Source: CAZWKI01 sp964634645 (GTDB lineage Bacteria; Patescibacteriota; Patescibacteriia; UBA1558; S5-K13). From it: a stretch of DNA of 18,504 nucleotides. Shown in pieces: positions 5,798 through 15,400 of the stretch. The notes under the pieces are model-generated. The model was not told the DNA's origin. It ran no database searches and worked only from the letters and a program-made list of their open reading frames with translations. Every line of letters starts with the position of its first letter. Position 1 is the stretch's first letter. The stretch spans positions 1 to 18,504 of the forward strand of contig CAZWKI010000019.1 in assembly GCA_964634645.1 (NCBI GenBank). Reading direction: 5' to 3'. The translations under genes and the position numbers were made by a program.

Positions 5798-7276
5798 TTA
5801 TTTATTTAATTCTTTGTATAGACGATTTAATATTTCAACCATAGCAAGCGTATCAAGTTTACAATATTCTAATAGGTTATTATATATCTCTTCACTTTCT
5901 TTTTTATCTGTTTTTAGATCAACCATTACACGCCATTTATTAGATGCTGTTGCCCCCTCATGAATTGTTAAATTAGAATAAGATAATTCTGGAACCATAA
6001 CTGGTAAAACTTTTTTAATAGATGCACTACCTTTAAAATCTTTGTGAACATAATATCCTTTTCTAAAAATCTGCATCAAATCAAACATCCTATTATTTAT
6101 ATCCTCAAAAAAAGACGCATACTGCGGATACCTTTCACCCATTTCACTATTACAACCTTTTTCAAAGCTCATATTCCATGAAATAAAGCTACCTATTTTA
6201 CCAACTCTTTTCTTTAAATCTTCTGCTAATCCTAAAGATGGATCTTCCCATTCTTTTGCTAGGTAAGCATAATGCTCAACTGGTCCTTGTGGTTCTTTTT
6301 GAATATGCAAAGAATACTGAAATGTCATCCTTTGATATGGTGTATATCCATCAAACAATGGTATTGTCGGAGAATTAGTTTCATAATCAATAAAATATAG
6401 TGGGTACTGTAATTGAGATAACTCTTTTTGTATATTTTCTAATTCAATGTGAACTTTGTCTTGTTTTATAGCATTGTAATGACGAAGACCTCTTGTGCTT
6501 GTAACTACACCTTCTGGTATATCTTTTATCTCTAATATTCCTTCATCTAATAATTGATTTAGGGTTTCTTCTTTTAATCCTCCTGCAATGCTATAAATAG
6601 AATTATCAGGAATATCTTTCCAACAGTAAGGAATAAAGGTACATGGATATGGGTCTTCGCATTGTTTTAATATTCGAATATCCACTTCATCTTTTTGTTT
6701 TATAATATCAAGTGCTTGTTTTATCTTTATTTTAACTTCATCTTCTAGTAATTCTACTGATTCACTGACATCTTCTATTTTCAAAAGTTTTTCAGGTTCT
6801 ATTTCTCCTTTTTTGACATATTCGTTATTAACAAATATTACATATGTTTTATTTACTTTATAATTTAATGACTCAAAACAAATCTTCTGAAAAGCTAAAT
6901 CGTAAAAATGAATATCTTTTACTTCAGTGGTGCTTTTGACTTCATAAATGTCCCAACTATTATCATTTTTGTTAAACTTAATAATATCTGATCTGCAAAA
7001 TAATTCATTTGCAGAAATTGTAGCTTGAAAAATTATTGAAGTATTATTTTCTAATAATTTTTTGGTTTCAGTAATAGATTTTTTAAAATCATCTACTTGA
7101 GCATTAATGCCTTCTGGAAAAAGACTACATGCATATGATTCTACTAAATATCCATTATCAAAAATCTTCTGTAAATTTTCATCTACTTCTTCTGGAATTA
7201 AATCCTTTCTGTGTTTTTGAAGCCAAAGGTATTTAGGACACTGTATATATTTTATAAAATCTGATTTTGTAAGCAT
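5798..7276 (-). CDS. DUF2779 protein: Cas4-like PD-(D/E)xK nuclease fused to DEDD-type exonuclease
   Basis: A 492-residue two-domain nuclease. The N-terminal half resembles Cas4/RecB-type nucleases: C13 in the first helix, D97, E112-x-K114 (YEVKS), Q130, and a second cysteine group C206, C212 and C218. These four cysteines match the iron-sulfur cluster of Cas4/AddB enzymes. Residues about 228-256 look like helix-hairpin-helix DNA binding. The C-terminal half is RNase H-like: DYE at 297-299 (FIDYET), SWNMSFEKG at 366-374, D399 and the YCKLD at 471-475, the DEDD pattern typical of DUF2779. It probably degrades or trims DNA or RNA ends. It lies between the VRR-NUC-like and HAD genes with spacers of 9 and 7 bases. 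The biological role of the family is not established to my knowledge. Confidence 0.82.
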   Translation of the reverse strand: MLTKSDFIKYIQCPKYLWLQKHRKDLIPEEVDENLQKIFDNGYLVESYACSLFPEGINAQVDDFKKSITETKKLLENNTSIIFQATISANELFCRSDIIKFNKNDNSWDIYEVKSTTEVKDIHFYDLAFQKICFESLNYKVNKTYVIFVNNEYVKKGEIEPEKLLKIEDVSESVELLEDEVKIKIKQALDIIKQKDEVDIRILKQCEDPYPCTFIPYCWKDIPDNSIYSIAGGLKEETLNQLLDEGILEIKDIPEGVVTSTRGLRHYNAIKQDKVHIELENIQKELSQLQYPLYFIDYETNSPTIPLFDGYTPYQRMTFQYSLHIQKEPQGPVEHYAYLAKEWEDPSLGLAEDLKKRVGKIGSFISWNMSFEKGCNSEMGERYPQYASFFEDINNRMFDLMQIFRKGYYVHKDFKGSASIKKVLPVMVPELSYSNLTIHEGATASNKWRVMVDLKTDKKESEEIYNNLLEYCKLDTLAMVEILNRLYKELNK

Positions 7277-7285
7277 AAATATTTA

Positions 7286-7828
7286 TTATTCAATTTCCCA
7301 TTGCACTATTAAAAAATTGTCAGTCTTTAATCCATACTTTAAACCAGCTGATAACCAATTATTCTGTGTTTGTCTAATTTTATCTTTTTTTAATCTTTTA
7401 GATTCTGCAAAGATAATATAATCTTCTTTCCAGGCAATTACATCCCAGCATCCAGAATAAGAATTATTGTTATAGATAGTAATACTTGAGAGAATTTCTA
7501 AAATCTTTTTATCTTGTATTGGGCTATTTTCCTGATTTTTAAATCTTTCATCTTTCCATTGTAGCAAAAAAAGAGGATCTTGTTTATCCCTCGCATAAGT
7601 CTCTATCCATCGTGATTGCCATCCGCTTTTTATAAAATATTGTACTATAGCTAATTCTGCAAACATTGGTTTGTTATCTACACAAACAATAGATTTACCA
7701 CCAAAGGTTTCTTTAACTGGTTCACCCTTCCATGCTTGAAATTTTGTTAAACATTTCGGTATCTCAATATCAATTCCATTTAAATTGAATATTTCTTTTT
7801 CTGTTGGTTGCAATAAACTTGGATACAT
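7286..7828 (-). CDS. VRR-NUC-like PD-(D/E)xK nuclease
   Basis: A 180-residue protein I assign by motif rather than family. E58 lies in an early helix (FAELAIVQYFIKSGW), GCWDVIAW holds D129, FAESKR gives E142-x-K144, and Q155 with W158 follow in QNNWLSAGLKYG. This order of E, D, ExK and Q is that of VRR-NUC-type PD-(D/E)xK nucleases, where they bind the catalytic metal. It would act on DNA. The gene sits 30 bases after the GmrSD-type gene and 9 bases before the DUF2779 nuclease, so it is part of the same operon. No Shine-Dalgarno is seen. Being a short single-domain nuclease, it may need a partner from the operon for target choice. Confidence 0.68.
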   Translation of the reverse strand: MYPSLLQPTEKEIFNLNGIDIEIPKCLTKFQAWKGEPVKETFGGKSIVCVDNKPMFAELAIVQYFIKSGWQSRWIETYARDKQDPLFLLQWKDERFKNQENSPIQDKKILEILSSITIYNNNSYSGCWDVIAWKEDYIIFAESKRLKKDKIRQTQNNWLSAGLKYGLKTDNFLIVQWEIE

Positions 7829-7858
7829 AACTTTTTCAAATTATATTTTCGTTAATTA

Positions 7859-9640
7859 CTATTCGTTTTCTATTTTAAAAATATCAATTGCTATGTTAAC
7901 CAATTTTTCTGTTCTCTTTTTTATATCAACTTCTTTCCAAGTCGTCTTATTCTTTAAATCTGAATTTAAAAATAATCCATTTTTATAACCAATATTATTC
8001 CCCTTCTTATCTTTCCTGTCTCTTTTCTTTTCAAACAATAAATTAGATAAATTTGAATTATAGCCTGTCAATGTAAGATTTCCGAATTTATGAACCTGAG
8101 CAAGCTGAATTTCCTTTGCTTTGTCTTTATCTCCATTAGCCATCATATGGACCCATTCTTGAGGAATATTTTCTCCTTCTGGAAAAATATGTTCTATGGT
8201 CCAAATTAATTTATTACTATTATCCCTAGCCCAAAAATCAGTATGAATCTCTTTTGTTTTTTTAGTTGCTTCAATTTTACTAAGTATATAACGAGTAGCA
8301 TCTATATTTAATTCATAAACATCTCCTTCTAATTTTTCTTTAAAAACTGTTAATGAAGAAAATCTAGATTCGTCTGTTAAAAATTTAGTTATATAAGTAT
8401 AGTTGATTCTTGATTTATCTTTTTCAAATTCTTCTATTAAATCCATAAAAATTTTATCCAAGTTTCTAGTATTTGGAAAATCTGTTATATTTCTTCTAAT
8501 AAAATATTTTCCTAAAAACGTTATTGTCTTTTTATAAAAATCATCATCTAGTTTCTTTTGCGAACAAAATAAATACAGAAGCAGTGTATATGCTGGTGCG
8601 GCTTGAACATTTAGAAGGTCTTTCAAATCACTATCTATATCTTCCGAGATTACATTATTTTGTTCATCTGGAAAAATAAAATCATGGTATATTTTTGATT
8701 TTTCGGCTAATTCATAAAAAATTTTTTGAGGATCTCTGTCAATTAACTTTTCGTATATTTTTATAATAGTAGATCTGGTTGCCTTGCTAATATTTTCAAC
8801 TCTAATATTTTTATCAAATTTAAAAGCGTTATAGAACTGCCTTAAGAATCTCTCCTGAATAGAATATTCGGGCAAATAATCAATAATATTGCACCATCTT
8901 TTAAATGCCTCATTTATTGATATTTTTTTATTCTTTTCTAATTCAGATAGTAATTTATTTTTGATTAGATCAATTGCAGATAAGGGTATTCCTCTATTAT
9001 TTAAGCTCTCAAATAACATGAAGGCGTCAGAGTGAGAACTTACATCTATCTTAACTAATAAAGTACTATTAATAGTAGATATCAAATCAGTCAAATATTT
9101 TATAGAAAATTCATCGAGTCTTGAAAGAAAATATCTATATGCTTTAAAGATTACTCTATTTCCTTTATTTTTTACCTCTGGTGCATACTCTAAAGCACCT
9201 ATTTCATTCAATACACATAAATAATCAATGTTATTATTATTTTGATCAGAAAGTTGTAATTTTGGATTATTTTTTTGATTTTTTTGTAGTAAACGATATT
9301 TTAAATTACCTAATTCTAATGTTAAATCTTCGTTATTATTCTCTTTTTTTTCAACTAGTAATTTATATATTGCTGCATATAATAATGAAATAGTGGTTAT
9401 TCTTTGTTGGCCATCTATAACCTCTAACTCTGCTGTTTGTAATGCGTCTGCCTCTTTATTTATGCAGATTATAGATCCAATAAAGTGGTTGCCATCACTT
9501 TCTATTATGTCATTTAAAAGTTCTTCCCAGTTTTCTTTTCGCCAAGTATATTCTCTTTGAAATTTTGGAATAATGTACCGAATGTCCCTATCCACGGAAA
9601 AAATATCACTAACTGTATATTTATTTGCACTATTAATCAT
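7859..9640 (-). CDS. DUF262/DUF1524 protein (GmrSD-type restriction/defence enzyme)
   Basis: A 593-residue protein with the two hallmarks of GmrSD-type enzymes. The N-terminal DUF262 domain has IPKFQREYTWR at 24-34 and DGQQR at 76-80, a ParB-like nucleotide-binding site. The C-terminal DUF1524 region has EHIFP at 483-487 and HKFGNLTLTGYNSNLSN at 517-533, an HNH-like nuclease centre. Known relatives (GmrSD, BrxU) cut phage DNA with modified bases in an NTP-dependent way. This fusion has the usual length. It is the first gene of the minus-strand operon, and a structured RNA with terminator ends about 47 bases before its ATG, so its expression may be attenuated. Target modification is unknown. 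Confidence 0.9.
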   Translation of the reverse strand: MINSANKYTVSDIFSVDRDIRYIIPKFQREYTWRKENWEELLNDIIESDGNHFIGSIICINKEADALQTAELEVIDGQQRITTISLLYAAIYKLLVEKKENNNEDLTLELGNLKYRLLQKNQKNNPKLQLSDQNNNNIDYLCVLNEIGALEYAPEVKNKGNRVIFKAYRYFLSRLDEFSIKYLTDLISTINSTLLVKIDVSSHSDAFMLFESLNNRGIPLSAIDLIKNKLLSELEKNKKISINEAFKRWCNIIDYLPEYSIQERFLRQFYNAFKFDKNIRVENISKATRSTIIKIYEKLIDRDPQKIFYELAEKSKIYHDFIFPDEQNNVISEDIDSDLKDLLNVQAAPAYTLLLYLFCSQKKLDDDFYKKTITFLGKYFIRRNITDFPNTRNLDKIFMDLIEEFEKDKSRINYTYITKFLTDESRFSSLTVFKEKLEGDVYELNIDATRYILSKIEATKKTKEIHTDFWARDNSNKLIWTIEHIFPEGENIPQEWVHMMANGDKDKAKEIQLAQVHKFGNLTLTGYNSNLSNLLFEKKRDRKDKKGNNIGYKNGLFLNSDLKNKTTWKEVDIKKRTEKLVNIAIDIFKIENE

Positions 9641-9686
9641 ATTTTTATTTTAATTATTATTTATAGATAATCGGTTTTTTAGATAA

Positions 9687-9832
9687 ACAAAAACGGACAC
9701 CCGACCTGCGAAACCACAAAAGGTATCCGTGAAGACCCTACTTGAGTTTTGGTCGGTGTGCCCGATCCTTGTCTCAAATAGGTAAAATAGGATTTTTTAC
9801 AAATCTTCACGCAATTTCTTCTATGGTTTCGC
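9687..9832 (-). ncRNA. Structured RNA/attenuator leader of the GmrSD-led operon
   Basis: Reading the minus strand, nested helices fill the whole stretch. Coordinates of paired segments are 9824-9832 with 9708-9716 (9 bp), 9804-9811 with 9728-9735 (8 bp), 9773-9782 with 9737-9746 (10 bp, one G-U), and a small apical hairpin at 9751-9768. A 3' terminator stem pairs 9722-9729 with 9694-9701 (8 bp, one G-U). A competing stem pairs 9751-9764 with 9694-9706 (13 pairs, one bulge, one G-U). All three imperfect pairs are G-U on this strand but A-C on the plus strand, which fixes the direction. A TATAAT box places the start at 9832, the first base of the outer stem. It may be an attenuator, a riboswitch or a free RNA of about 145 nt; I recognise no known family. 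Confidence 0.65.
9689..9729 (-). terminator. Terminator hairpin inside the leader of the GmrSD operon
   Basis: On the minus strand CGGATACC (9722-9729) pairs with GGTGTCCG (9694-9701), perfect with one G-T wobble, followed by TTTTTG then TTT. The 20-base loop contains the 9708-9716 segment that can pair with the RNA's 5' end, so a pseudoknot is possible. A rival stem would sequester 9694-9706 and prevent termination. Confidence 0.65.
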
Positions 9833-9838
9833 AATTTC

Positions 9839-9867
9839 ATTATATCGCAAATATATTCATTAATAAA
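9839..9867 (-). promoter_or_regulatory. Promoter of the structured RNA and GmrSD-led operon
   Basis: On the minus strand a perfect TATAAT (9839-9844) lies 17 bases after TTTATT (9862-9867, three of six). The expected start, seven bases past the -10 box, is G at 9832, exactly the first paired base of the RNA. The match of promoter geometry and RNA fold supports both calls. Confidence 0.6.
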
Positions 9868-9868
9868 G

Positions 9869-9886
9869 GTAGTTGCTAAAAACTAC
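9869..9886. promoter_or_regulatory. Dyad next to the -35 box, possible operator
   Basis: GTAGTT (9869-9874) and AACTAC (9881-9886) form a perfect 6-bp inverted repeat directly upstream of the -35 box of the minus promoter, in the divergent region between the GmrSD operon and the recombinase. On the plus strand it is followed by GAAC and six T, so a weak terminator is the alternative. Confidence 0.3.
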
Positions 9887-9956
9887 GAACTTTTTTGCTG
9901 GACTTACTACCCGATCTGCGTCATCAATGTCCTTGTAATAAGTAACATACGAAGAT

Positions 9957-11255
9957 ATGGACATAAAAACAACACTTGACGACTCAACAGTTAAATACTG
10001 TTTATATGCTCGTAAATCAACAGAACAGGACGAATTACAAGCCCTTTCAATAGACTCTCAGATAAAAGAGATGATGGAGATGGCAATAAAAGAAAATATG
10101 ACAATAACAGAGATTAGAAAGGAAAGTCACTCTGCAAAAAACTCAGGACAAAGACCAGTATTTAATAAATTATTAGAAGACATTAGTAATGGAATGTTTC
10201 AAGGAATACTATGCTGGGCTCCTGATAGATTAAGTAGAAATGCTGGAGACCTTGGAAGAATAGTAGATCTAATGGATCAAGGAAAATTAAGTGAAATAAA
10301 AACACATGGACAAAAATTTACTAATAATCCAAATGAAAAGTTTCTCCTTATGATTCTAGGTTCTCAAGCAAAACTTGAGAATGATAATAAAAGCATAAAT
10401 GTACAAAGAGGACTAAGAGCAAAATGTGAAAAAGGATGGCGTCCTTCTCCTCCACCTCTTGGATATATTCATGATAAATATGGGGACAAAGGAAGTAAGA
10501 GAATATTTCTAGATCCTAAAAGAGCTCATATAATAAAACAAATGTTTGAACGCGTTGCTTATGAAAATTATAGTGGTAAAAAAATACTAAAATGGTTAAT
10601 GGAAATTGGATTTAAAACAAGAAAAGAAAAAAATCCAACACTTAGCACAATATTTCAAATACTTCATGAAACATTCTATTATGGAGAATTTGAATATCCT
10701 CTTGGAAGTAATAAATGGTATAAAGGATTACATGATCCAATAATATCAAAAGATTTGTTTATAAAAGTCAGAGATAGATTTAATACTTTTAATACCGGTA
10801 ATGGAATTTGCAAAGAATTTGCATTTACAAGATTAATGAAATGTGGATTATGCAGATCAGGAATTACAGCAGAAGAAAAATTCAAAAAACTCAGCGATGG
10901 ATCAATTGTTAAATATATATACTATGGATGCACAAGAAGTAGTAATAGATTTTGTAAAGGTGGATATATACGAGAAGAAGAATTAGTAAAACAACTTATA
11001 GAAATTGTAGACAAAGTAGAAATAGATAATATCGGGATACAAAAACAGTTTGAAGAAGAATTACAAAGATATACTAAATTCAACAAAGGAGTTATGGGAA
11101 TAGATGATAGACAAATGAATAAAAAAGAATTTAGCATCAATGATTATGCTAAATACATTTTAAAGTCTGGGACTATGGTTGAAAAAAGAGAATTAATGAG
11201 TTGTTTTAAAAGTAGTTTGATTTTAAAAGATAAAAAAATTATATTAAATAAATAA
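9957..11255 (+). CDS. Large serine recombinase (site-specific integrase)
   Basis: A 432-residue serine recombinase. The catalytic domain has YARKST with the nucleophile S21 and the support residues R19, R91 and R94 (PDRLSRN). The recombinase domain follows from about 155 (GLRAKCEKGW...PPLGY), and a zinc ribbon has C296-x2-C299 and C325...C333. It cuts and rejoins DNA at att sites to insert or excise an element. At 432 residues it is shorter than typical phiC31-like integrases, with a reduced coiled-coil tail. It is transcribed away from the GmrSD operon and towards the restriction operon, and is the likely mobilising enzyme of the island. I could not identify its att sites. No Shine-Dalgarno is seen. 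Confidence 0.9.
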   Translation: MDIKTTLDDSTVKYCLYARKSTEQDELQALSIDSQIKEMMEMAIKENMTITEIRKESHSAKNSGQRPVFNKLLEDISNGMFQGILCWAPDRLSRNAGDLGRIVDLMDQGKLSEIKTHGQKFTNNPNEKFLLMILGSQAKLENDNKSINVQRGLRAKCEKGWRPSPPPLGYIHDKYGDKGSKRIFLDPKRAHIIKQMFERVAYENYSGKKILKWLMEIGFKTRKEKNPTLSTIFQILHETFYYGEFEYPLGSNKWYKGLHDPIISKDLFIKVRDRFNTFNTGNGICKEFAFTRLMKCGLCRSGITAEEKFKKLSDGSIVKYIYYGCTRSSNRFCKGGYIREEELVKQLIEIVDKVEIDNIGIQKQFEEELQRYTKFNKGVMGIDDRQMNKKEFSINDYAKYILKSGTMVEKRELMSCFKSSLILKDKKIILNK

Positions 11256-11287
11256 ATTAAAAAATTATAATAATTTTATCCGGGTCT

Positions 11288-11500
11288 TTATTTTTTTCTT
11301 CTGTTGTATGGGGATTGGTTGGTTGGATCTAAACTAACACCTAATTGACTAGCCTTAGAATATATACTATTTTCAGAGCGTCCTAATAGAAGTCCCATGA
11401 CTCTTGTTGGTGTATTTTTCTTAGCTAACTGTGATAATTTTTGCTCATCTTTTGAATCCCAAGGTTTATTAGCATTTCTAAGATACTTTGGTTTTTGCAT
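11288..11500 (-). CDS. Small basic SANT/HTH-like protein
   Basis: A 70-residue basic protein with PWDSKDEQKLSQLAKKN, NTPTRVMGLLLGRSENSIYSKASQLGV and a C-terminus of SPYNRRKK. The helix pattern and the LGRSENSIYSKA segment resemble Myb/SANT-like or sigma-type helix-turn-helix units found in small conserved bacterial proteins of unknown function, so DNA binding is probable. It is the last gene of the minus-strand restriction operon, 22 bases after the small membrane protein. It may regulate the operon. No family name can be given with confidence. Confidence 0.6.
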   Translation of the reverse strand: MQKPKYLRNANKPWDSKDEQKLSQLAKKNTPTRVMGLLLGRSENSIYSKASQLGVSLDPTNQSPYNRRKK

Positions 11501-11522
11501 AGATTTTATAATTAATAATTAA

Positions 11523-11771
11523 TTATTTAATAAAAATAAGATTTTTAATCCATTCCTGATGTGTTTTATCTGATATATAAAAAATTATAATAACAATAAT
11601 AAGAAAGACGATAATAGCAACTATTTTTTTATAAACCCCGTCTAATACATCAATGAATAATTTTTTCAAAAAATTAAAGATCCATTTAATAATAAAAAAT
11701 GGAATTAATAATATTTTAAATAAAATATTAAGCCAATACTCTTTTTTATCTATATAAAAATCTTCATTCAT
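11523..11771 (-). CDS. Small two-helix membrane protein in the restriction operon
   Basis: An 82-residue protein with two hydrophobic segments (about residues 14-36 and 49-67), amphipathic aromatic-rich stretch IKWIFNFLKKLFIDVL between them, and charged ends. I do not recognise it. It lies 20 bases after the YgjP-like protease gene and 22 before the small SANT/HTH-like gene, in the same direction. Function unknown; membrane location is the only supported statement. Its low-complexity AT-rich coding makes the call somewhat less certain. Confidence 0.5.
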   Translation of the reverse strand: MNEDFYIDKKEYWLNILFKILLIPFFIIKWIFNFLKKLFIDVLDGVYKKIVAIIVFLIIVIIIFYISDKTHQEWIKNLIFIK

Positions 11772-11791
11772 ATAAATAATATTTTAATAAT

Positions 11792-12490
11792 TCACACATA
11801 AAACATTTCTAATTTATCTTTTGTTTTTTCCCAATTAGGATATTTTTCTCTTAAAAATCTATAGAAATTAACATTGTGTTTTTTGTATTTAAAATGACAT
11901 AGTTCATGAGCGATAACATAATCAATACAATCTTTAGATACATGAACAAGTTTAGGATTTAAAAATATTTTTTCTTTATTTAAGAAACTTCCCCAGCGTC
12001 TTTTCATTTCACGAATACTAATAGTGGGTCTTTCTTTATAATCAAAGTTTTTAAAAACTTCTACTAATCTTTCTTGAAAAATCTTATTACTCCTTTCATT
12101 AATCCAGTTACTAATAATTTTTTTATTATAATTACTATTTGAGACTTTTTTAGTTGTATATACAATTAATTGTCCTTTTGATAAACTTACAGAATTCTCA
12201 TTGCCTCTTTTAATTAAAATCTTATAGTGTCTTCCTAGATATAAATATCCTTCACCTGATATGTATTCTTTTTTGTATGTTTTTCTCTGATATTTCTTAA
12301 ATAATGAAAGTTGCTTCTCCAACCAAAACCATTTTCTTTGTAAGAATTGTTCTATTTTTTCACTGTCTGCATTTTTTGGACACTTAACAATTATACGAAG
12401 ATCGGGAGTAACTGTAAGACTTAATGTTTTACGATCTTGTCTTATAAGTTGATATTCATATACAAATGTCCCAAAAATAAACTTATTCAT
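11792..12490 (-). CDS. YgjP/SprT-like zinc metallopeptidase (DUF45)
   Basis: A YgjP-like protein of 232 residues from the ATG at 12490. The zinc site is HELCH at 195-199 with a third His at 205 (KKHNVNFY), and KRRWGSF with LNPKLV precede it as in the family. Members are predicted metallopeptidases often encoded beside hsdR in type I restriction operons, perhaps controlling the restriction enzyme. I chose the ATG at 12490, four bases after the hsdR stop and within an AAATATATG context like the neighbouring genes, rather than a TTG at 12511 that would overlap hsdR. The substrate is unknown. Confidence 0.85.
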   Translation of the reverse strand: MNKFIFGTFVYEYQLIRQDRKTLSLTVTPDLRIIVKCPKNADSEKIEQFLQRKWFWLEKQLSLFKKYQRKTYKKEYISGEGYLYLGRHYKILIKRGNENSVSLSKGQLIVYTTKKVSNSNYNKKIISNWINERSNKIFQERLVEVFKNFDYKERPTISIREMKRRWGSFLNKEKIFLNPKLVHVSKDCIDYVIAHELCHFKYKKHNVNFYRFLREKYPNWEKTKDKLEMFYV

Positions 12491-12494
12491 ATAT

Positions 12495-15400
12495 TTACAT
12501 AAATATTTCAAAATTGTTTTCTGCTAATTGTATGACTTTATCGATAGTTGATTTTATAAAATCATTATCAATGTTTATTTCTTTTTCTTCTTTAACTACA
12601 TCATATAAATAATCATCAATACTATTTCTTATTTTACGTTTTACATCAATATTTTTATACCAATCAACAATTGCCTCACGTTTAATAATTGAAAAAATAT
12701 CTATTACAATTGAAACGTACTCATCACTATCAATTTTTAAACTACTAAATTGATCCTTTAAATTTCTATAAAAGATATCTGAACCTTTGCTTGATTGAAT
12801 CATATTTGGAAGATCTTCGTCTTTTTTATTTATAAGATCATCTCTAATTAATTTCATTTGTTTCAATGCTTCTATGTCTGCTAATTTTTCTAATCTCATT
12901 TTTTCAATAATTTCTGATATTTTTTTAGAAAACTTTTCATAAAATTCTGGGTCACTCTCATATTTTTCTGAAATTGTTTTTTGCATTTGAGCTTCAATTG
13001 CTTCTGCTTTTGATTTATTTGATCCCAAGCTATCCACGGCTTCTTCGAATTGTTTTCTATCTGTAATATTTACTTGTTTTGTAAGTAATTCAACTCCTTT
13101 TGCATCAACATATTTATCTAAGATATTTATAAGTGATTGTTTGTATTCTAATAGATCAACACGATCTGCATATTTAAGACTTGCTGATTTACGAAGCTCC
13201 ATAAACTTTTTAAGTTCGCGTCTATATAAATCAAGATGTTTGAACTCACGAACAAAATCTTGCAACACAAAACATTCATTAAGACTTTTAATAAAAGTAT
13301 TTAGGGACTTATAAAAAATTTCTCTCTTTGATTCATCTTTAAGAAATTGTAAATAAACTTCATCATCTTTTGAATTCTTAACTTCATTAAAAATATCGTG
13401 TACAGTAGAATAATTTTGCTCAAGTTCTTGTATTTTATCTGCAACATCAATTAAAGTTCCTTTTACATCTATTTCTTCATAATTACCAAACAATTTCATT
13501 GCTGTGTTTATATTTTTTGCATTTTCAGAATAATCAATTATATATCCTGCTGTTTTTGGTTTTTCTTTTGTATTTTCATAAAGACGATTTACACGAGCTA
13601 TAGCTTGCAATAAATTATGATCTCGTAAATCTTTTGCAAGATAAAGAACTGTATTTCTAGGGGCATCAAAACCAGTAAGCAGTTTATCTACTACAATAAT
13701 GATTTCAATTCCGTCATCATTATATTTAAAACTATCAATAACATCTTTTTCATATTTTTCTACACTGCTATGATTTTTTCTTACAGAATCTAAATATGTA
13801 ACAACTTCTTTTTTGTGTATATTGTCTTCATTACCATCTTCATGTTCATCTGAAATTATAACTGCTGTTCTAATTTTTCCACGACTTTCAAAAAACTTTT
13901 GAAAAAGAATGGCTGAGTACTTTGAAGGAGCAACTATCTGAGCTTTAAGTCCCGTATTTTGAAAATTCTCTATAAAATGTTTTTCTATATCATAAGAAAT
14001 CTCAACAATACGTTGAGGATTGTCTTTAATAATTTTTGTGCCAATATATTTTTGTAATTCCTTTTTTTGTTTGTCATTTAAATCCTCTGTGATTCTTTCT
14101 ACTTGTCTGTCTATTTGTTCTGCATTTTGAACTAATTCAACATAACGACCTTCGTATATAAGTGGAAGTATCATATTATCAGCTAACGCATCATCAATAG
14201 TATATTTGTCAATATATCCACCAAATTTATTCCAGCTCTTATCATTTTTCATTAGTGGTGTTCCTGTAAAGCCAATATAACAAGCATTTGGAATAATTTT
14301 ATTCATTTCAAAATTAGCTATACCATATTGACTACGGTGTGCCTCATCAATAAGAACAAAAATATTTTTATCTGGATCTATAAAACTAGTGCTTTTATTT
14401 GCTGCTGATTTAAATTTGTGAATAAGAGTTGTAACAACAGATAAATTTTTGTCTTTTATAAGATCAATTAAATGTTGGCCGCTTGTTGCCTGAATGACTT
14501 CTTTTTTTAAATTACAATTTTTAAACGTATCTTTGATTTGTTTATCCAAATCTTTTCTATCTGTAACAATAATAACGCGAGGGTTTAAAATCTTTGGATC
14601 TTCAATAAGAGCTTTTACAAACATAACCATTGTAAGAGACTTACCAGATCCTTGAGTATGCCATACTAGTCCGCCTTTTCTTCTTGTAATATCACCTTCA
14701 CTCTCTTCTTCTTCAATACGTTTAAGCATTTTACAAATAGCAAAATATTGTTGATATCTTGAAATCTTTTTTATTCCAGCATCAAAAAGAATATAATTTT
14801 TTGTTAAATCCAATAATCTTTCTGGTTCAAATAAAGAAACAACTCCCTTGTCCTGTTCTGTGATAAGACGATCTGTTCTTTGTGTGTGTCCTTCTGTATA
14901 TCCATTTAAATCTTTTAATATTTCTGAATACGCATCATCGTTGATTTGAGTATTAATTAATTTTTTTATTTTTTCACCAAAATCTTTTTTGTCTGTATAT
15001 TTTTCTTTCCATATTGCATAAAACTTATTTGGCGTACCAGTTGTGCCATATTGTAATTCTTTTCCGTTTGTTGCAACTAATAATTGTGTATATGTATATA
15101 ATTTAGGACAAAATTCTGGACTTTGATTTCTAATAGTTTGATTTATAGCATCATTTACAGAAACACTGGATTTCTTATTTTCAATAGTCGCAAAAGGAAT
15201 ACCGTTTACAAAACAAACTATATCTGGACGAATATTTTGTTTTCCACTTGCTACGAATTCAGAAGTAACATGAAAAACATTATTTCTAATATTATTAAAA
15301 TCTATAAATCTGAAATTTTTAGAAACTTTTTTACCGCTATGATTTATTTTAATAGTTTTACCACCACTTGTTGGCATTATCATATTATAAATTTTCTGAG

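Noticed and set aside
11261..11277. AAAATTA/TAATTTT hairpin as terminator between the recombinase and the restriction operon
   Set aside because: The stem is A/T only with a 3-base loop, which is expected by chance in such AT-rich sequence.
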